From Coptis chinensis (Eukaryota > Streptophyta > Magnoliopsida > Ranunculales > Ranunculaceae), in contig CM027383.1 in assembly GCA_015680905.1 (NCBI GenBank), positions 85,779,001-85,843,000 of the forward strand: a DNA stretch of 64,000 nt, given 5' to 3'. The position numbers and the translations under genes were made by a program. The notes beneath the pieces are model-generated. The model was not told where the DNA came from and did not search any database. It worked only from the letters and a program-made list of their open reading frames with translations. Below are positions 1 through 10,587 of this stretch, piece after piece. Numbering within the stretch: position 1 is the first letter of the stretch; every line of letters begins with the position of its first letter.

Positions 1-674
1 TTTGCAAAGAAAAATTGCAATTTCTTATTTTTTTTGTGAACTCTATCAACAGCTACCAATGATATAAAGCAAAAACAATTACTTTACAGCCAAAATTGAA
101 TTTAAATAGAGCAAAAAACAATACCTGATAGCCGAAATTTGGGAGAGCTGTATTCTGCTGCTTTACTGGTGACGATATTCTGCTGCTTTACTGGTGACGA
201 TGAGAGACCGATAGAAGTTGAAGAAGAATGGAGGATAGAAGTTGAAGAAAAAAGAGAGACCGAGAGAAGGTTAGAGAGTCTGAAGTTAGAAGTTTAGAGA
301 GTTTTGGAAGTTGAAAAGACCTAAGTTTGAGCTGAGGAGGCGGTTTTGGCCCTACTTTCTAATATTAATTTTTTAAGTGGGGTTTTGGTAGACTTTGTCC
401 ACGGTATGCTTAAGTTTTTTGCAGACATTAGCCACCTTTTTTGTTCACATCGTGGGGTATATGAACATCAAAATACAAATTAGGCGATATTGGTTTGTTC
501 CGTGGTATATGACATACTATATACCACTGTTTTACGAGACTAGTGGCTTTTGCTTGTACCGAAATTAGAAAAGTTTTTCTTACCGTGGCATATGCCTATT
601 AGCCACTGTTATTAGAGAAACAGTGGTATATGCACTTTGACCTACCGTGGCTAATGAGCATTTATGTAGTAGTG
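1..674. mobile_element. Terminal part of a CACTA (En/Spm-type) transposon
   Basis: The reverse complement of the right edge begins CACTACTACATAAATG, a typical CACTA terminus ending exactly at 674. The last 250 bases carry scattered subterminal motifs in both orientations, such as CATTAGCCAC, CCGTGGTATATG and GTGGCTAATG, at about 427, 515, 543, 582, 600 and 645. Such arrays are the usual transposase-binding regions of CACTA elements. The other terminus is not visible and probably lies left of the window. Bases 1-400 are purine-rich and show no coding similarity I recognise. Confidence 0.72.
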
Positions 675-814
675 ATGTGAACGAAGTTGTGGAAGTTGTT
701 GATGAAGTTGTGGAAGGTTGATTGATTCGGTCAAACAACTTCCTCGCAAATGTTCAAGACACTTGTTTAATTGAATAGACTTTGCGTTATGCGGGTAGGT
801 AGGATATAAATTAA

Positions 815-935
815 GTCTGAGCATGGGCTCTGAGCGTGGGCTTTATTGTAAATAAGCTCTAAGCATGGACTCTGAGTGTGTGCTTTATTGTAAATAAGCT
901 CTGAGCATGGACTCTGAGCGTGGGCTCTGAGTGTG
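815..935. repeat. 42-bp tandem repeat, about three copies
   Basis: A unit containing CTTTATTGTAAATAAGCTCT followed by AAGCATGGACTCTGAGTGTG repeats with a 42-base period (CTTTATTG at 841 and 883), with partial units on both sides. No coding role is apparent. Confidence 0.75.
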
Positions 936-3284
936 GGTTTGTATTGAATTGAGTTTTTATTGGGCCACATTTGTGGGGGTGTCGAACACATACTTTTACA
1001 TTTTCAGTGATCGAGTGTCCCTAAAAATTTCAAATAATTTTCCTCCATATCGACATTTCCAGAGTTATAAAGAACACACAACACAAACTCTACACGGTAT
1101 GTACACTTCCAGAGACATCCATAACATAGAGTTTCTGCTAGCGTCATATAACTATGTGTATATAGTTGTCAGACATCTAAAGGCACTACCATCTCCAGGC
1201 ATTGGAAAGTTCCACGTTAGTGGATTTTCTCAATCATCTCCAGCTTCTTATAATTAGCATTCAGAGCCACTGTCTGCTTTCTTGCCAGTTTCTCCTTTTT
1301 TAATTGAACCTACAAAAGGACTAGTCCAATTATTGTCTAAAAATTGAAAGACCAGCTAAGAAACTAGAAATCCAAGAGAACCTATGCATTGGAAATATCA
1401 TTTGTATATTTTCCCGCCCTTGCCCTTTTTTTTTTTAAAGTGGAAATGGAAAATAAACATTCTATATACCTTAAGTTGGCTGAATTCTTTGCATGAGGGA
1501 GAATAAAAGCTCCTGCTGCGTATACATATTCAATTCATCAAAATGACATTTAGGAGGTACTAAGGATGGATAACTCCGGCAAGCATGCAGTAAGCGGGTG
1601 TATAAACGTGGCCCTGCTTCGAATAACAAACTCTTAATTAGAATTCAACTGAAATGAAAAAGGACATACATACCTTTATTTTAAGTATGATTGATAGCAT
1701 CTACATCATTCGCTAATCAAATAGTAGAATCATACCACCCCGACTTTTCTTAGTTTCACTTCACCGTCTCCTTTTGAGTTGTGCTCGATCTCTTTCTTCT
1801 TTCAATATCTTCACTTTCAATTGCAAAGACCTATAAATATAAACATAATAAAAATTCAAAATCTAGATATCTGGATTGAATTTTACTTTTAATGATAGTT
1901 ATGTTGATACTAAAGGCCCACATAAGAAAAATATAGATTTTGGTGATGTTCGTAAATCTAGTAAAGGTAATCTAATATACATTAGAGAATCTTATGGTAA
2001 TAATTTAATAAAGCAGGCACCCAGATCACACGATCGTTCGATCTAAGTCCGAAGAGCCCAATAAGATTCTAAAGCACAATTCTCCGAACCTCCTAAAGCT
2101 GCACTGGGAGTAGCATTCCTCGTGAAGTTAGTGTAGCCCTCGACTTGCGCTTCGAGGTTACGTTTGGACTCACCCCTCGCATTTGGAGATCAAAGCTTAA
2201 CCGAACCAGGAAAATGCAGCTAAAGGAGGTTCAGAGTTTGAACAAAAGACGATATGTCATGCGGGGTGGTGAAATGGTGCAGGTGAGTTCTTTATCTAAT
2301 TTATTTCTTGTTTAATTGCTAGTATCTAGCTCCATAAGCTTTAAAATATGGATGCCACAGATAATATTATACCAAGCTTGAGCACTCATATCCGTTTTCA
2401 TTTATGTCGCAGGTGAGTTACAAAGTTTACATCCCCAAAAAAACCCCAGCTTTGGCAAGGAGGCAACTCAAGCGGTGAACTGTTTCACATGACTTGGACC
2501 ACTGGGGATGTTTTGAATTTCGTTCGTGGAATTACAGGCAAAAGTTATTCACACTTTGCTGCAGCGGATAAGGACTGCAAAATATAAAAGTCAAGGCGTC
2601 TTACATACCTGAAAGTGTGGTATGGAACAATGGGTTATCATCTCCCCCAAAACCACCTTTTTAGGTTGATGCTTTGCGCATTGCCTTGCCGCCATCAGGT
2701 GGAGATCATATTATGTCATAGCTGGCCTGGGAAGTATGCTCCCGTTTCAGTTTATCTTCTTCTTATAGTTTGTTAGTAGTTTTCTTTTTCATTTTGTATT
2801 TCCTTTTGGTATAAAAAATATGAATAATAGTAGCCATTTTTTTTTAATAACGTTCACTGAGATTGTAATATGATAAGAGCAGTTCTTGATATACTGGTGA
2901 TTTGGTGAAGCTTATTTTTCTATGAAACAAAAGCTTGTATTCTTCATTTCAATTTCTGTACTTTGTTTCAATTTTGTTTGCGACTACAATATACTTATAA
3001 TAGATCAAGATAGTTGAATTATCAGAGGCTGGCTATTTGCTTGTCTAAGCGTAGGAGTTAGACAGGGGTCTAGGCGCCCTTATGTGTTGGTTGGCTCTCT
3101 AGGGCATTTTATAGGATTTGATGATTGTCAGGGAAGACTGTTAATACAACAGTACACAATCAGTGGTAGTGTTAGTAGTTTAGCTAGTGCATACGTGGTA
3201 AGTTAAACCACCCCAAAACATAAAAGGGGACTACTAAATTCACAGACAATAATAATAGTGGGGAAAAAAAAAGGGTATACTTAC
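936..3284. other. No recognisable gene
   Basis: This is AT-rich DNA with short reading frames only. A possible splice pair near 2278 (GTGCAG|GTGAGT) and 2410 (GTCGCAG) bounds a short open stretch, but the encoded sequence matches no family I know. I annotate nothing here. Confidence 0.5.
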
Positions 3285-3477
3285 TCTTGAATTGGGGTTG
3301 GTCCTTGCAAATAAATTTTTTTAGCTTTTAACTCATCAGGCCCTTCAGAATCAGGAATAAAACCCAATGGTACAAACTCTTCCCTCCATTTCTTCCATAA
3401 AACCAACATCTTATCTGCTTTCATTGGGTTCATCAACCTTGCTACTAAAATCTCGTCAACATGGCATCACCATAGTT
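3285..3477 (-). pseudogene. Single exon of a SEC14-like (CRAL-TRIO) protein
   Basis: Read on the minus strand this stretch encodes DEILVARLMNPMKADKML, then KKWREEFVPLGFIPDSEGPD and KAKKIYLQG. That is the pattern of the N-terminal helical part of plant SEC14-like phosphatidylinositol-transfer proteins (residues after the MNP.KA motif, before the lipid-binding pocket). It ends at a good splice donor (CAAGA|GTAAGTATAC at 3284) and a possible acceptor CACAG lies at 3478-3480. In the frame of the protein the first 20 bases after that acceptor contain a TGA, so either the true acceptor is further in or the exon is damaged. No neighbouring exons were found, so it looks like an isolated gene fragment. 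Family assignment is from memory of conserved residues. Confidence 0.55.
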
Positions 3478-5767
3478 CTGTGAAAGCACCAACAACAAAT
3501 TAAACCAATACATTCATTTATAGATGTTATTGAATATCAAAACTATATAAACATTCAAATCAAAGGTTATTAGCTCAAACAGACTTTTCATCAAATTAAT
3601 TCATAGCAGCAACTATGAATTATCAAACTAAATATATCAAGGAAAGTATTCAACAATCTAGAAAAATGTATAGCCGTTGGTGAAGGCACATAACTCGGAA
3701 TTATTGTAGTGAAATGAAATGCAGGGAAGAAACAAAGAAGAAGATATTGGAAAAATAAAGAAAAAATTGATACCTCTGTTAGGTTGCACGATAGGTTTGA
3801 CGCAAGAGTGATAAAATCTGCAACAAATTCGAACACAAATAAATTTATAGCGCGAATATCTATTAAAGTGGTTTTAATTTTTTTTAGGAATAAAGTAAAT
3901 TGCTAATCTATTAAGCTAAAAGTGAGTAGAAAACTGGGTATGTTTACAATTGTTAAAGAGACTTGAAAAACAACTTCTTCTGTTCAAACCGCAATCTATA
4001 ATTAAAAACAAAACAAAAAAAAATTATGAGAGAGAAATAGAGAGATTCAGTCCATGAGATTCATGCAAATGGCAGGAAACTAAAACCTTCACATTGTGGA
4101 ATGCAAGAGGATATTCTGGGTGGGTCTCAATGGATACAACTTTTGTTCTCCACCTCCTTTCGAAGCAAACAGTATGTGTGAAAGCAAGAAAACATTACTG
4201 TGCAATATCAAAAATCAAGGGATGAACCAATGGTGAATGAATGGAATTGATTGGTATCATACTTCTTAAAAAGTATTAGAAGGGGCATCATGTTTTGATT
4301 TTTGGCTAGTCCTTAAAATATAATCCAGTATTGAGACATTCATGTTTACTGAATACAGGCAGTCAGACTTACACTGTACTTGGAGAATAATAGAGCACAT
4401 ATATAACCTAATTCATTTCACTGAATAATGTATCATGTGTGTAGTATCTACCGAAATTCAAAGCAAGTCCTATTGTGATAAGCGTGAAGGAAGATCAGTG
4501 GTATATTGGGTTCTCAACTAACAGGGACTTCATTACCTTTGTGCTCAAAAGGAGAATATCTATAGATTTCAAAAATCAAACTCACAAACTCTTTCAACAG
4601 TTGAGATCACACTGCCATAATTGACCATGGGTAACGGTAATCTTTGTTTGACCACATTCTGTAACTCGACTACTTGCTAGTTGCTACCATGGTCGAAATA
4701 GCAATCACTGTTGTTCATAACTTAAACCAAGAATCTGTTAATTAGACAAACAAATACATATTGGCAGGTCCATTATGCGAGGAGTCTAAACTGAAACCAA
4801 GTTTGACAAGTTGAACGATCTTCTCTATTTTCCTATATTTTTAACCTTCTTTCAGTCACACTATCAAGAATAGCTTGCAAATGTAATATTAGACACCCAA
4901 ATCCCAAAGGAGGCCGACAATCTTGGCTAAGCAAGAACATAGTCTCGGATGTAAACTTAGTTAACATGCAAAGCGCACAACATAGATTCTTAATCTTTTC
5001 ATTGTTTTGAGCCGTGTTCCAAGAAACTTTGCGACTGTAATTTTAAGACTTAAGAGGAATTTCCAGATTAAAATACTGAATTACAAATCAATATCCAAAA
5101 ACAATACCCGATTGATTAAATTTAATTAAAAAGAAATAGCAACACTTCAAAGTATTAATAGGCAGAGGTTTAGTAATTTCAATTTACTTAATCTGCACAC
5201 AAATCAAATCAAAGACATCAACATAGTAAAAACAAACTATGCTCTACATGAGATTCAAAGTACGAAATTGAGATAAACCCACTATAAGTAATAGCAACCA
5301 TGGCATGTATCGTTTGCGACTGCTTGAACAATGTCGGTAATGGTAACTTGTCAAACTTCAATTCTTCCATTTATAAACTAATTGAGTACGCACAAAAACT
5401 CGTATAATAATCTAGCAATTTAATATTGAAATATGATTATTTTGGAAAAAGAATAAGATAGAGGGTTTAAAGAAATGATTTTTTTTAGGCAGAGTTGGTG
5501 GGGGTGTTTTGTACAATTGAGAAGAAAGTATGGAAATAAGTTTTTATCTAGTTTGGGTTACAAACAATTGAAATTGGCAAAAAAAGACGTAGAATTCCTT
5601 TTTTACTGCCGAACCATCGCAAAATCTGATGTGTCAGTCTCAGAGAAAAAAAAGAGGCTGACGTGGGTGCCTGGGAGCATTCTCAACTATTCAGTATTGA
5701 TGGTCTTTGATGATGATGAGATTGTATTATCTGGAACTGGGAGGTGTGTGTTTATTTTTCCGGCTTA
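3478..5767. other. No recognisable gene
   Basis: AT-rich sequence without long open frames. A 97-codon plus-strand frame at 5475-5768 ends in the MITE that follows and resembles no family I know, so I do not call it a gene. Confidence 0.5.
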
Positions 5768-5926
5768 GTTAGAGATACCCATACCCTTTTTCAAAAATAT
5801 TAGTGATACCCTAGATGCAAGATCCAACGGCTAGGAGACCAAATTGTTTTTTCACACGGGGGTTTTAATATTTTAGAAAATGGAGGGTACCCCTAATTGC
5901 AACTAAGCATGATGGGTATCTCTAAC
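5768..5926. mobile_element. Small MITE with 15-bp terminal inverted repeats
   Basis: The left edge reads GTTAGAGATACCCAT and the right edge is its inverse complement (ATGGGTATCTCTAAC), 159 bases apart. There is no coding sequence. The target duplication is not clear, so the superfamily is undetermined. Confidence 0.6.
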
Positions 5927-6104
5927 CAACCATATTTTTCTTTTACGCTAAGTTCAATGTTGCGGCAAAACACCAAATATCACGGAAATTTTGATCCAAT
6001 GGTGCGTCAAAACGCTAACCCGCCAACGCTATCGGTATAAGTTTACTTATATATAGCGCTAGTTTTAACGAGATAGCATCAAGTCTACATGTCACTATGA
6101 GTGG

Positions 6105-6420
6105 CGGGTAAAAGAAATCTATTTATTTTTTTTCCACACGCCTTTGAGAATGGCGGCTGGAGAGTCCAAAAATATATATATTTTATTTTATTTTTATTTT
6201 CCCACACGCGTATGGGAATGGCGGTTGGAGAGTCCCCAAAAAAAAAAAAAATCCTATCCGCCATAGTCACTGGCGGTTGAGAGTTCAAAAAAAAAAATCT
6301 TTTTTCCACACGCCTGTGGGAATGGCGGTCGGAGAGTCCCAAAAAAAAAAAATCCTATCCGCCATAGGCACTGGCGGTTGTGCCGCTAACTGTATACACT
6401 ATGCTATTGTGGTTTGGTGG
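6105..6420. repeat. GC-rich interspersed tandem repeats with short palindromes
   Basis: Two modules alternate. One is CCACACGCC..GGGAATGGCGG..GAGAGTCC, seen near 6136, 6203 and 6305, each followed by an A- or AT-run. The other is ATCCTATCCGCCATAG-CACTGGCGG, seen near 6251 and 6352. The second contains the inverted pair CCGCCA/TGGCGG. Such arrays resemble subterminal regions of class II transposons, but I see no matching termini. Confidence 0.65.
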
Positions 6421-6583
6421 CGGGATGGGGTTTGAGTAATTAAGATAAGGGTGGTCGTTGGCACTTGCAAACAATACTATTTCTAGGGGCGAACGCCAGA
6501 GATGGGATTATGGGAATCCCATGCCTAGGTGCGTAGGAAATGAAGTAATCGAGCAATAAGCAATGAATTTCTATGGTCGCAAC

Positions 6584-7286
6584 TGTTAGGAATATACAAC
6601 TTAATTGTACTTACTCTTTACTAATTACCAAACTATACAAACCTTTTGTCTTGTAAGTGTCTTGTACTTCTTAATTAAATCCGAGCCTAGTGTAGATACA
6701 CTATGTCCTTAAGACAGATTTTCCCCCTCATGGTGCTTGAAGGTTGATGGAAAACTATCTCCCAAGATAGAACGGATTTCCTTCTATAGAAAGATAGCAC
6801 TTCAATTCTATAGACTCAGCGAATACAACATAGTATTTGACTAAGAACAGAGGGAGAAGAGAAAGATCAGAACTCTGTGTGATCTGGTTTCTTCTTTCTC
6901 TCCAAATTCATCCACTATTTATAGGTGAGTGGTGCCTTTCTGAAACAACACAGTGACTCTTGGGAAAAAGTAAGCAACTCTTTGAAAAGTCACATGTTTT
7001 GAAAGGACACACCATTTCGGCATATAGCATTTTCAACCGGTGCCTATTTGAAAAGGTTGCACCTTTTTTCGGCATGATGACATTGTTTCAAACCGGTGCA
7101 CATTTCGAAAAGGTCGCACCTTTTCGCATAATGCAATCGTTTCAAACAAATGCATCATTTTGAAAAGGTTTTTCTCACATTAACGCATTGTTTCAAGAAA
7201 AACCCATTTCATCTTAAGTGGGGTAACTTGGAAGACAAACTACTCATTCATATTTAAATGGATTTGAGCAAATCATTTTTCTAACA
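6584..7286 (-). repeat. 3' LTR of the 6.6-10.6 kb copia element
   Basis: TGTTAGGAATATAC at the left and TTTTTCTAACA at the right give the standard TG..CA ends. The interior has repeated short blocks (CGGCATGATGACATTG, TTTCAAACCGGTGC, AAAAGGTCGCACC). The region 7065-7286 is duplicated at 10366-10587. Confidence 0.85.
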
Positions 7287-7887
7287 ATCCCCACATGAAT
7301 GAAAATTTGGCTTCTTCTATCATAAACATCGGTTTTGTTCTTTTACAAATGAAAAGATACCGCATCAGGTCAAGTAGCATGGGAGGCCTTGAACTTGCCT
7401 TAGTGAAAGACGATCGGATTTAATTGGACGATCAGTAGACTTCAATTAATGTCCTTGAACTGTCAGCCGTTTGTATAAACCTAGACAATCATCTTCACGC
7501 AGTACCGTCTCGAATACTGTTGGTTCTCACGTTTGTGTTCATTTTGGCCTTGAACACTTCTTGGTTTCAGATAGTGCTTTTTGAGACATTTGTCTTTAAA
7601 ATTCTCATAGAAGGTGGCCCCACTTCGCACTAACATAGGTGATTTCTATAAAGAGTATCCCGCAATACTCCACTTGGATAACATAACTTTCCAAGATATA
7701 GTAAATCATTAAAAGCTCGACTTATCCCGGTTCTCATGGCAGATATGCACCGCCTTATATAGGAATGGGTTAGAGTATAATATTACTCTCCGTGCTAATC
7801 GAGTCACAAACATAATTGGTTGGCCCATTGAACCTAGATCTTGGGATCTCCAAATCAACTAGGTTGGTTTTTCCATTATGGCGACTC

Positions 7888-8240
7888 TTGGTTGATTATC
7901 TCAAAAGCTTTAAGCCCATTCCCCTTGATAATCTTTCTACTTGCTCTCTTGTTAAACCTTTTGTAAGCGGATCCCAATGTTATCTTTTGACCTTATATAG
8001 TCGATTGAGATAACTCCATTTGAGAGCAATTGACTAACGGTATTATGTCTACGACGATATGTCGAGACTTCCCGTTATACATGCTACTACTGGCGGCTCT
8101 ACCAATAGCAGATTGGTCATCAGGTGTATACACACCGGCCGGGCAATGTGTTTAGCCCAGTTTGGAATATCCTTTAAGAAATTTCGAAGTTACTCAGCTT
8201 CTTCTACAGCCTCGTCCAACGCTATGAATTCTGATTCCAT
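7888..8240 (-). pseudogene. Ty1-copia RNase H remnant (tail copy 1)
   Basis: From an ATG at 8240 the minus strand reads MESEFIALDEAVEEAE, then a TAA in place of the usual tryptophan, then LRNFLKDIPNWAK. Further on, with frame changes, come DPLTKGLTREQVERLSRGMG and LKAFEIINQES. This is the conserved C-terminal RNase H region and tail of plant copia polyproteins. Stops and frameshifts make it non-functional. A parallel copy lies at about 9870-10195. Confidence 0.75.
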
Positions 8241-9261
8241 ATATAGTGGACCTTGCTATGCACGTTTGCTATAAGGATTTCTTTGAAATTTATGCATCTC
8301 TCCTAGAGCAAAACACCACATTTGATGTCTTTTGAGTAATGCTTCAACAAATTTCCAATTTTGAATTGATTAATTCAAGAAGATATATAATCCCCCACAT
8401 TTTTCCAATTTCTCATGACAAAGTCAATAAATTGGAAAACCATGTAGATATATGTTTTTCAAGTGAGGCTTCTTCTTAAAGAATGTCACATATCATTCAT
8501 ATAGTGTCGAAAACACTTCTAAGACCTCAATTTTGCTTACAAGTATGTTTATAAAACAATATCTTAAGCAATCTTCTTTATTGACACTCTTTGGCGCAGT
8601 AGTAAAACACATATATCTTACAAATAATACAATATTTTTAGAACCCTTTTTTAGCACGACCATTCCTAACATCGGAATGAAGCAAGGATTCTCGGAATCT
8701 TGGATCATAATTCCTCCAGTGTGGCATTACCACCACCTTGTTTGCTTTCAAGAAGTTCATTCCAAGAATGACTTGAAAATGGTCTAAGCGAAGCTACCAT
8801 TAGGTCTACCTTTCCTCGCCCGGTTGTGCATCTTAATGTCAACTTCCAAAGCGAGTCCTTTCACCCGGTTCGGCTTTTTGGTTCAAGCCTCTCATAGAGC
8901 CTATACATTACGCTAGTTTCAATCCAATAGCCTCGTTATACATACTCGAGATTAACGTATGAGTTGAACCAAGATTATCTACCATTGCTAGTATACACCA
9001 GTAGTTATTGAGTTCCACTTCTACTTAACATAAGGTCGCCATCGGGGACCAAAATGTTCATACCATTCAACTAACTAGTAGGTCTAACAAATGAAATAGG
9101 AACAGCATGAATAGGAGAACCTGGTGGTGTTGTCATTTCTATTCTAAAATAGAAACACACCTTCGTTATTTCCTTTTGCCAAAAAAGAAAAGAAAACAAA
9201 AACAAATTCTGTTCGGTAAAGAAGAAGAAGAAAAAGGAGATCTGTCTTAAGTTGTTTTACA

Positions 9262-10360
9262 AATGAAAATTTGGCTTCTTCTATCATAAACATCGGATTT
9301 CTGTTCTTTTACAAATGAAAAGATACCGCATCAGGTCAAGTAGCATGGGAGGCCTTGAACTTGCCTTAGTGAAAGACGATCGGATTTAATTGGACGATCG
9401 GTAGACTTCAATTAATGTCCTTGAACCGTCACCGCTTGTATAAACCTAGACAATCATCTTCACGCCAGCATCGCCTCGAATCTTGTTGGTTCTCACGCGT
9501 TTGTGTTCATTTTGGCCTTGAACACTTCTTGGTTTCGGATAGTGCTTTTGAGACATTTGTCTTTAAAATTCTCATAGAAGCGGCCCCACTTCGCAGACTA
9601 ACATAGGTGATTTCTATAAAGAGTATCCCGCAATACTCCACTTGGATAACATAACTTTCAAGATATAGTAAATCATTAAAAGCTTGACTTATCCCGGTTC
9701 TCATGGCGGATATGCACCGCCTTATATAGGAATGGGTTAGAGTATAATATTACTCTCCAAGTGCTAACCGAGTCACAAACATAATTCAGTTGGCCCATTG
9801 AACCTAGATCTTGGGATCTCCATCCAACTAGGTTGGTTTTTCCATTATGATGACTCTTGGTTGATTATCTCAAAAGCTTTAAGCCCATTCCCTTGATAAT
9901 CTTTCTACTTGCTCTCTTGTTAAACCTTTTGTAAGCGGATCCATGAATGTTATCTTTTTGACCTTACATAGTCGATTGAGATAACTCCATTTGAGAGCAA
10001 TTGTCTAACGGTATTATGTCTACGACGATATGTCGAGACTTCCGTTATATACATGCTACTCGTGCTCTACCAATAGCAGATTAGTCATCACGGTTGTATA
10101 TACACACCGGCAATGTGTTTAGCTTTGGAATATCCTCTAAGAAATTTCAAGTCACTCGCCCGCCTACCTCGCCCAACGCTATGAATTCGATTCCATATAT
10201 AGTGGACCTTGCTATGACGCTTGCTATAAGGATTTCTTTGAAATTTATGCATCTCTCCTAGAGCAAAAACACCACATTTGATGTCTTTTGAGTAATGCTT
10301 CAACAAATTTCCAATTTTGAATTGAGTAATTCAAGAAGATACATAATCCCCCACATTTTT
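9262..10360 (-). repeat. Second copy of the copia RNase H/3' tail
   Basis: This block repeats 7290-8405 nearly base for base, starting at AAATGAAAATTTGGCTTC and ending at CCCCCACATTTTT. It carries its own set of small indels, so it is not a recent assembly duplicate. Immediately to the right it joins LTR sequence (CTGTACCTTTCCGGCATGATG) rather than more polymerase sequence. Confidence 0.8.
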
Positions 10361-10365
10361 CTGTA

Positions 10366-10587
10366 CCTTTCCGGCATGATGATTTGTTTTCAAACCAAAG
10401 GCACATTTCGAAGGTCGCACCTTTTTCGCATAATGCAATCGCTTCAAACAAATGCATCATTTTGAAAAGGTTTTTCTCACATTACGCATCTTGTTTGAAA
10501 AAACCCATTTCATCTTAAGTGGGGTAACTTGGGAGACAAACTACTCATTCATATTTAAATGGATTTGAGCAAATCATTTTTCTAACA
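10366..10587 (-). repeat. Truncated 5' LTR of the 6.6-10.6 kb copia element
   Basis: Matches 7065-7286, with identical termini (TTTTTCTAACA) and followed by the GCAAC duplication. The remaining roughly 480 bases of the LTR, the PBS, and most of gag and pol are missing. Confidence 0.8.

Larger units (their letters stand above)
6584..10587 (-). mobile_element. Rearranged Ty1-copia LTR retrotransposon
   Basis: The element is bounded by TG at 6584 and CA at 10587 and flanked by a perfect 5-bp duplication GCAAC (6579-6583 and 10588-10592). In minus orientation the 3' LTR is complete (7286 to 6584), preceded by a polypurine tract (complement of ATCCCCACAT, 7287-7296). The 5' LTR survives only as 10366-10587. 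It is fused to a second copy of the RNase H/3' tail (9262-10360), which repeats 7290-8405 in the same orientation. Between the tails, minus-strand sequence from about 9136 starts MTTPPGSPIHAVPISF and is riddled with stops, possibly a gag remnant. Integrase and reverse transcriptase are missing. The matching target duplication around such a scrambled interior means the rearrangement happened before integration or was purely internal. Confidence 0.85.

Noticed and set aside
931..1257. 108-codon plus-strand frame
   Set aside because: It begins in the 42-bp tandem repeat, has no recognisable motif and no supporting context.
6115..6400. CRISPR-like array
   Set aside because: Only a few irregular repeats with homopolymer spacers in plant nuclear DNA; no cas genes; better explained as tandem repeats.
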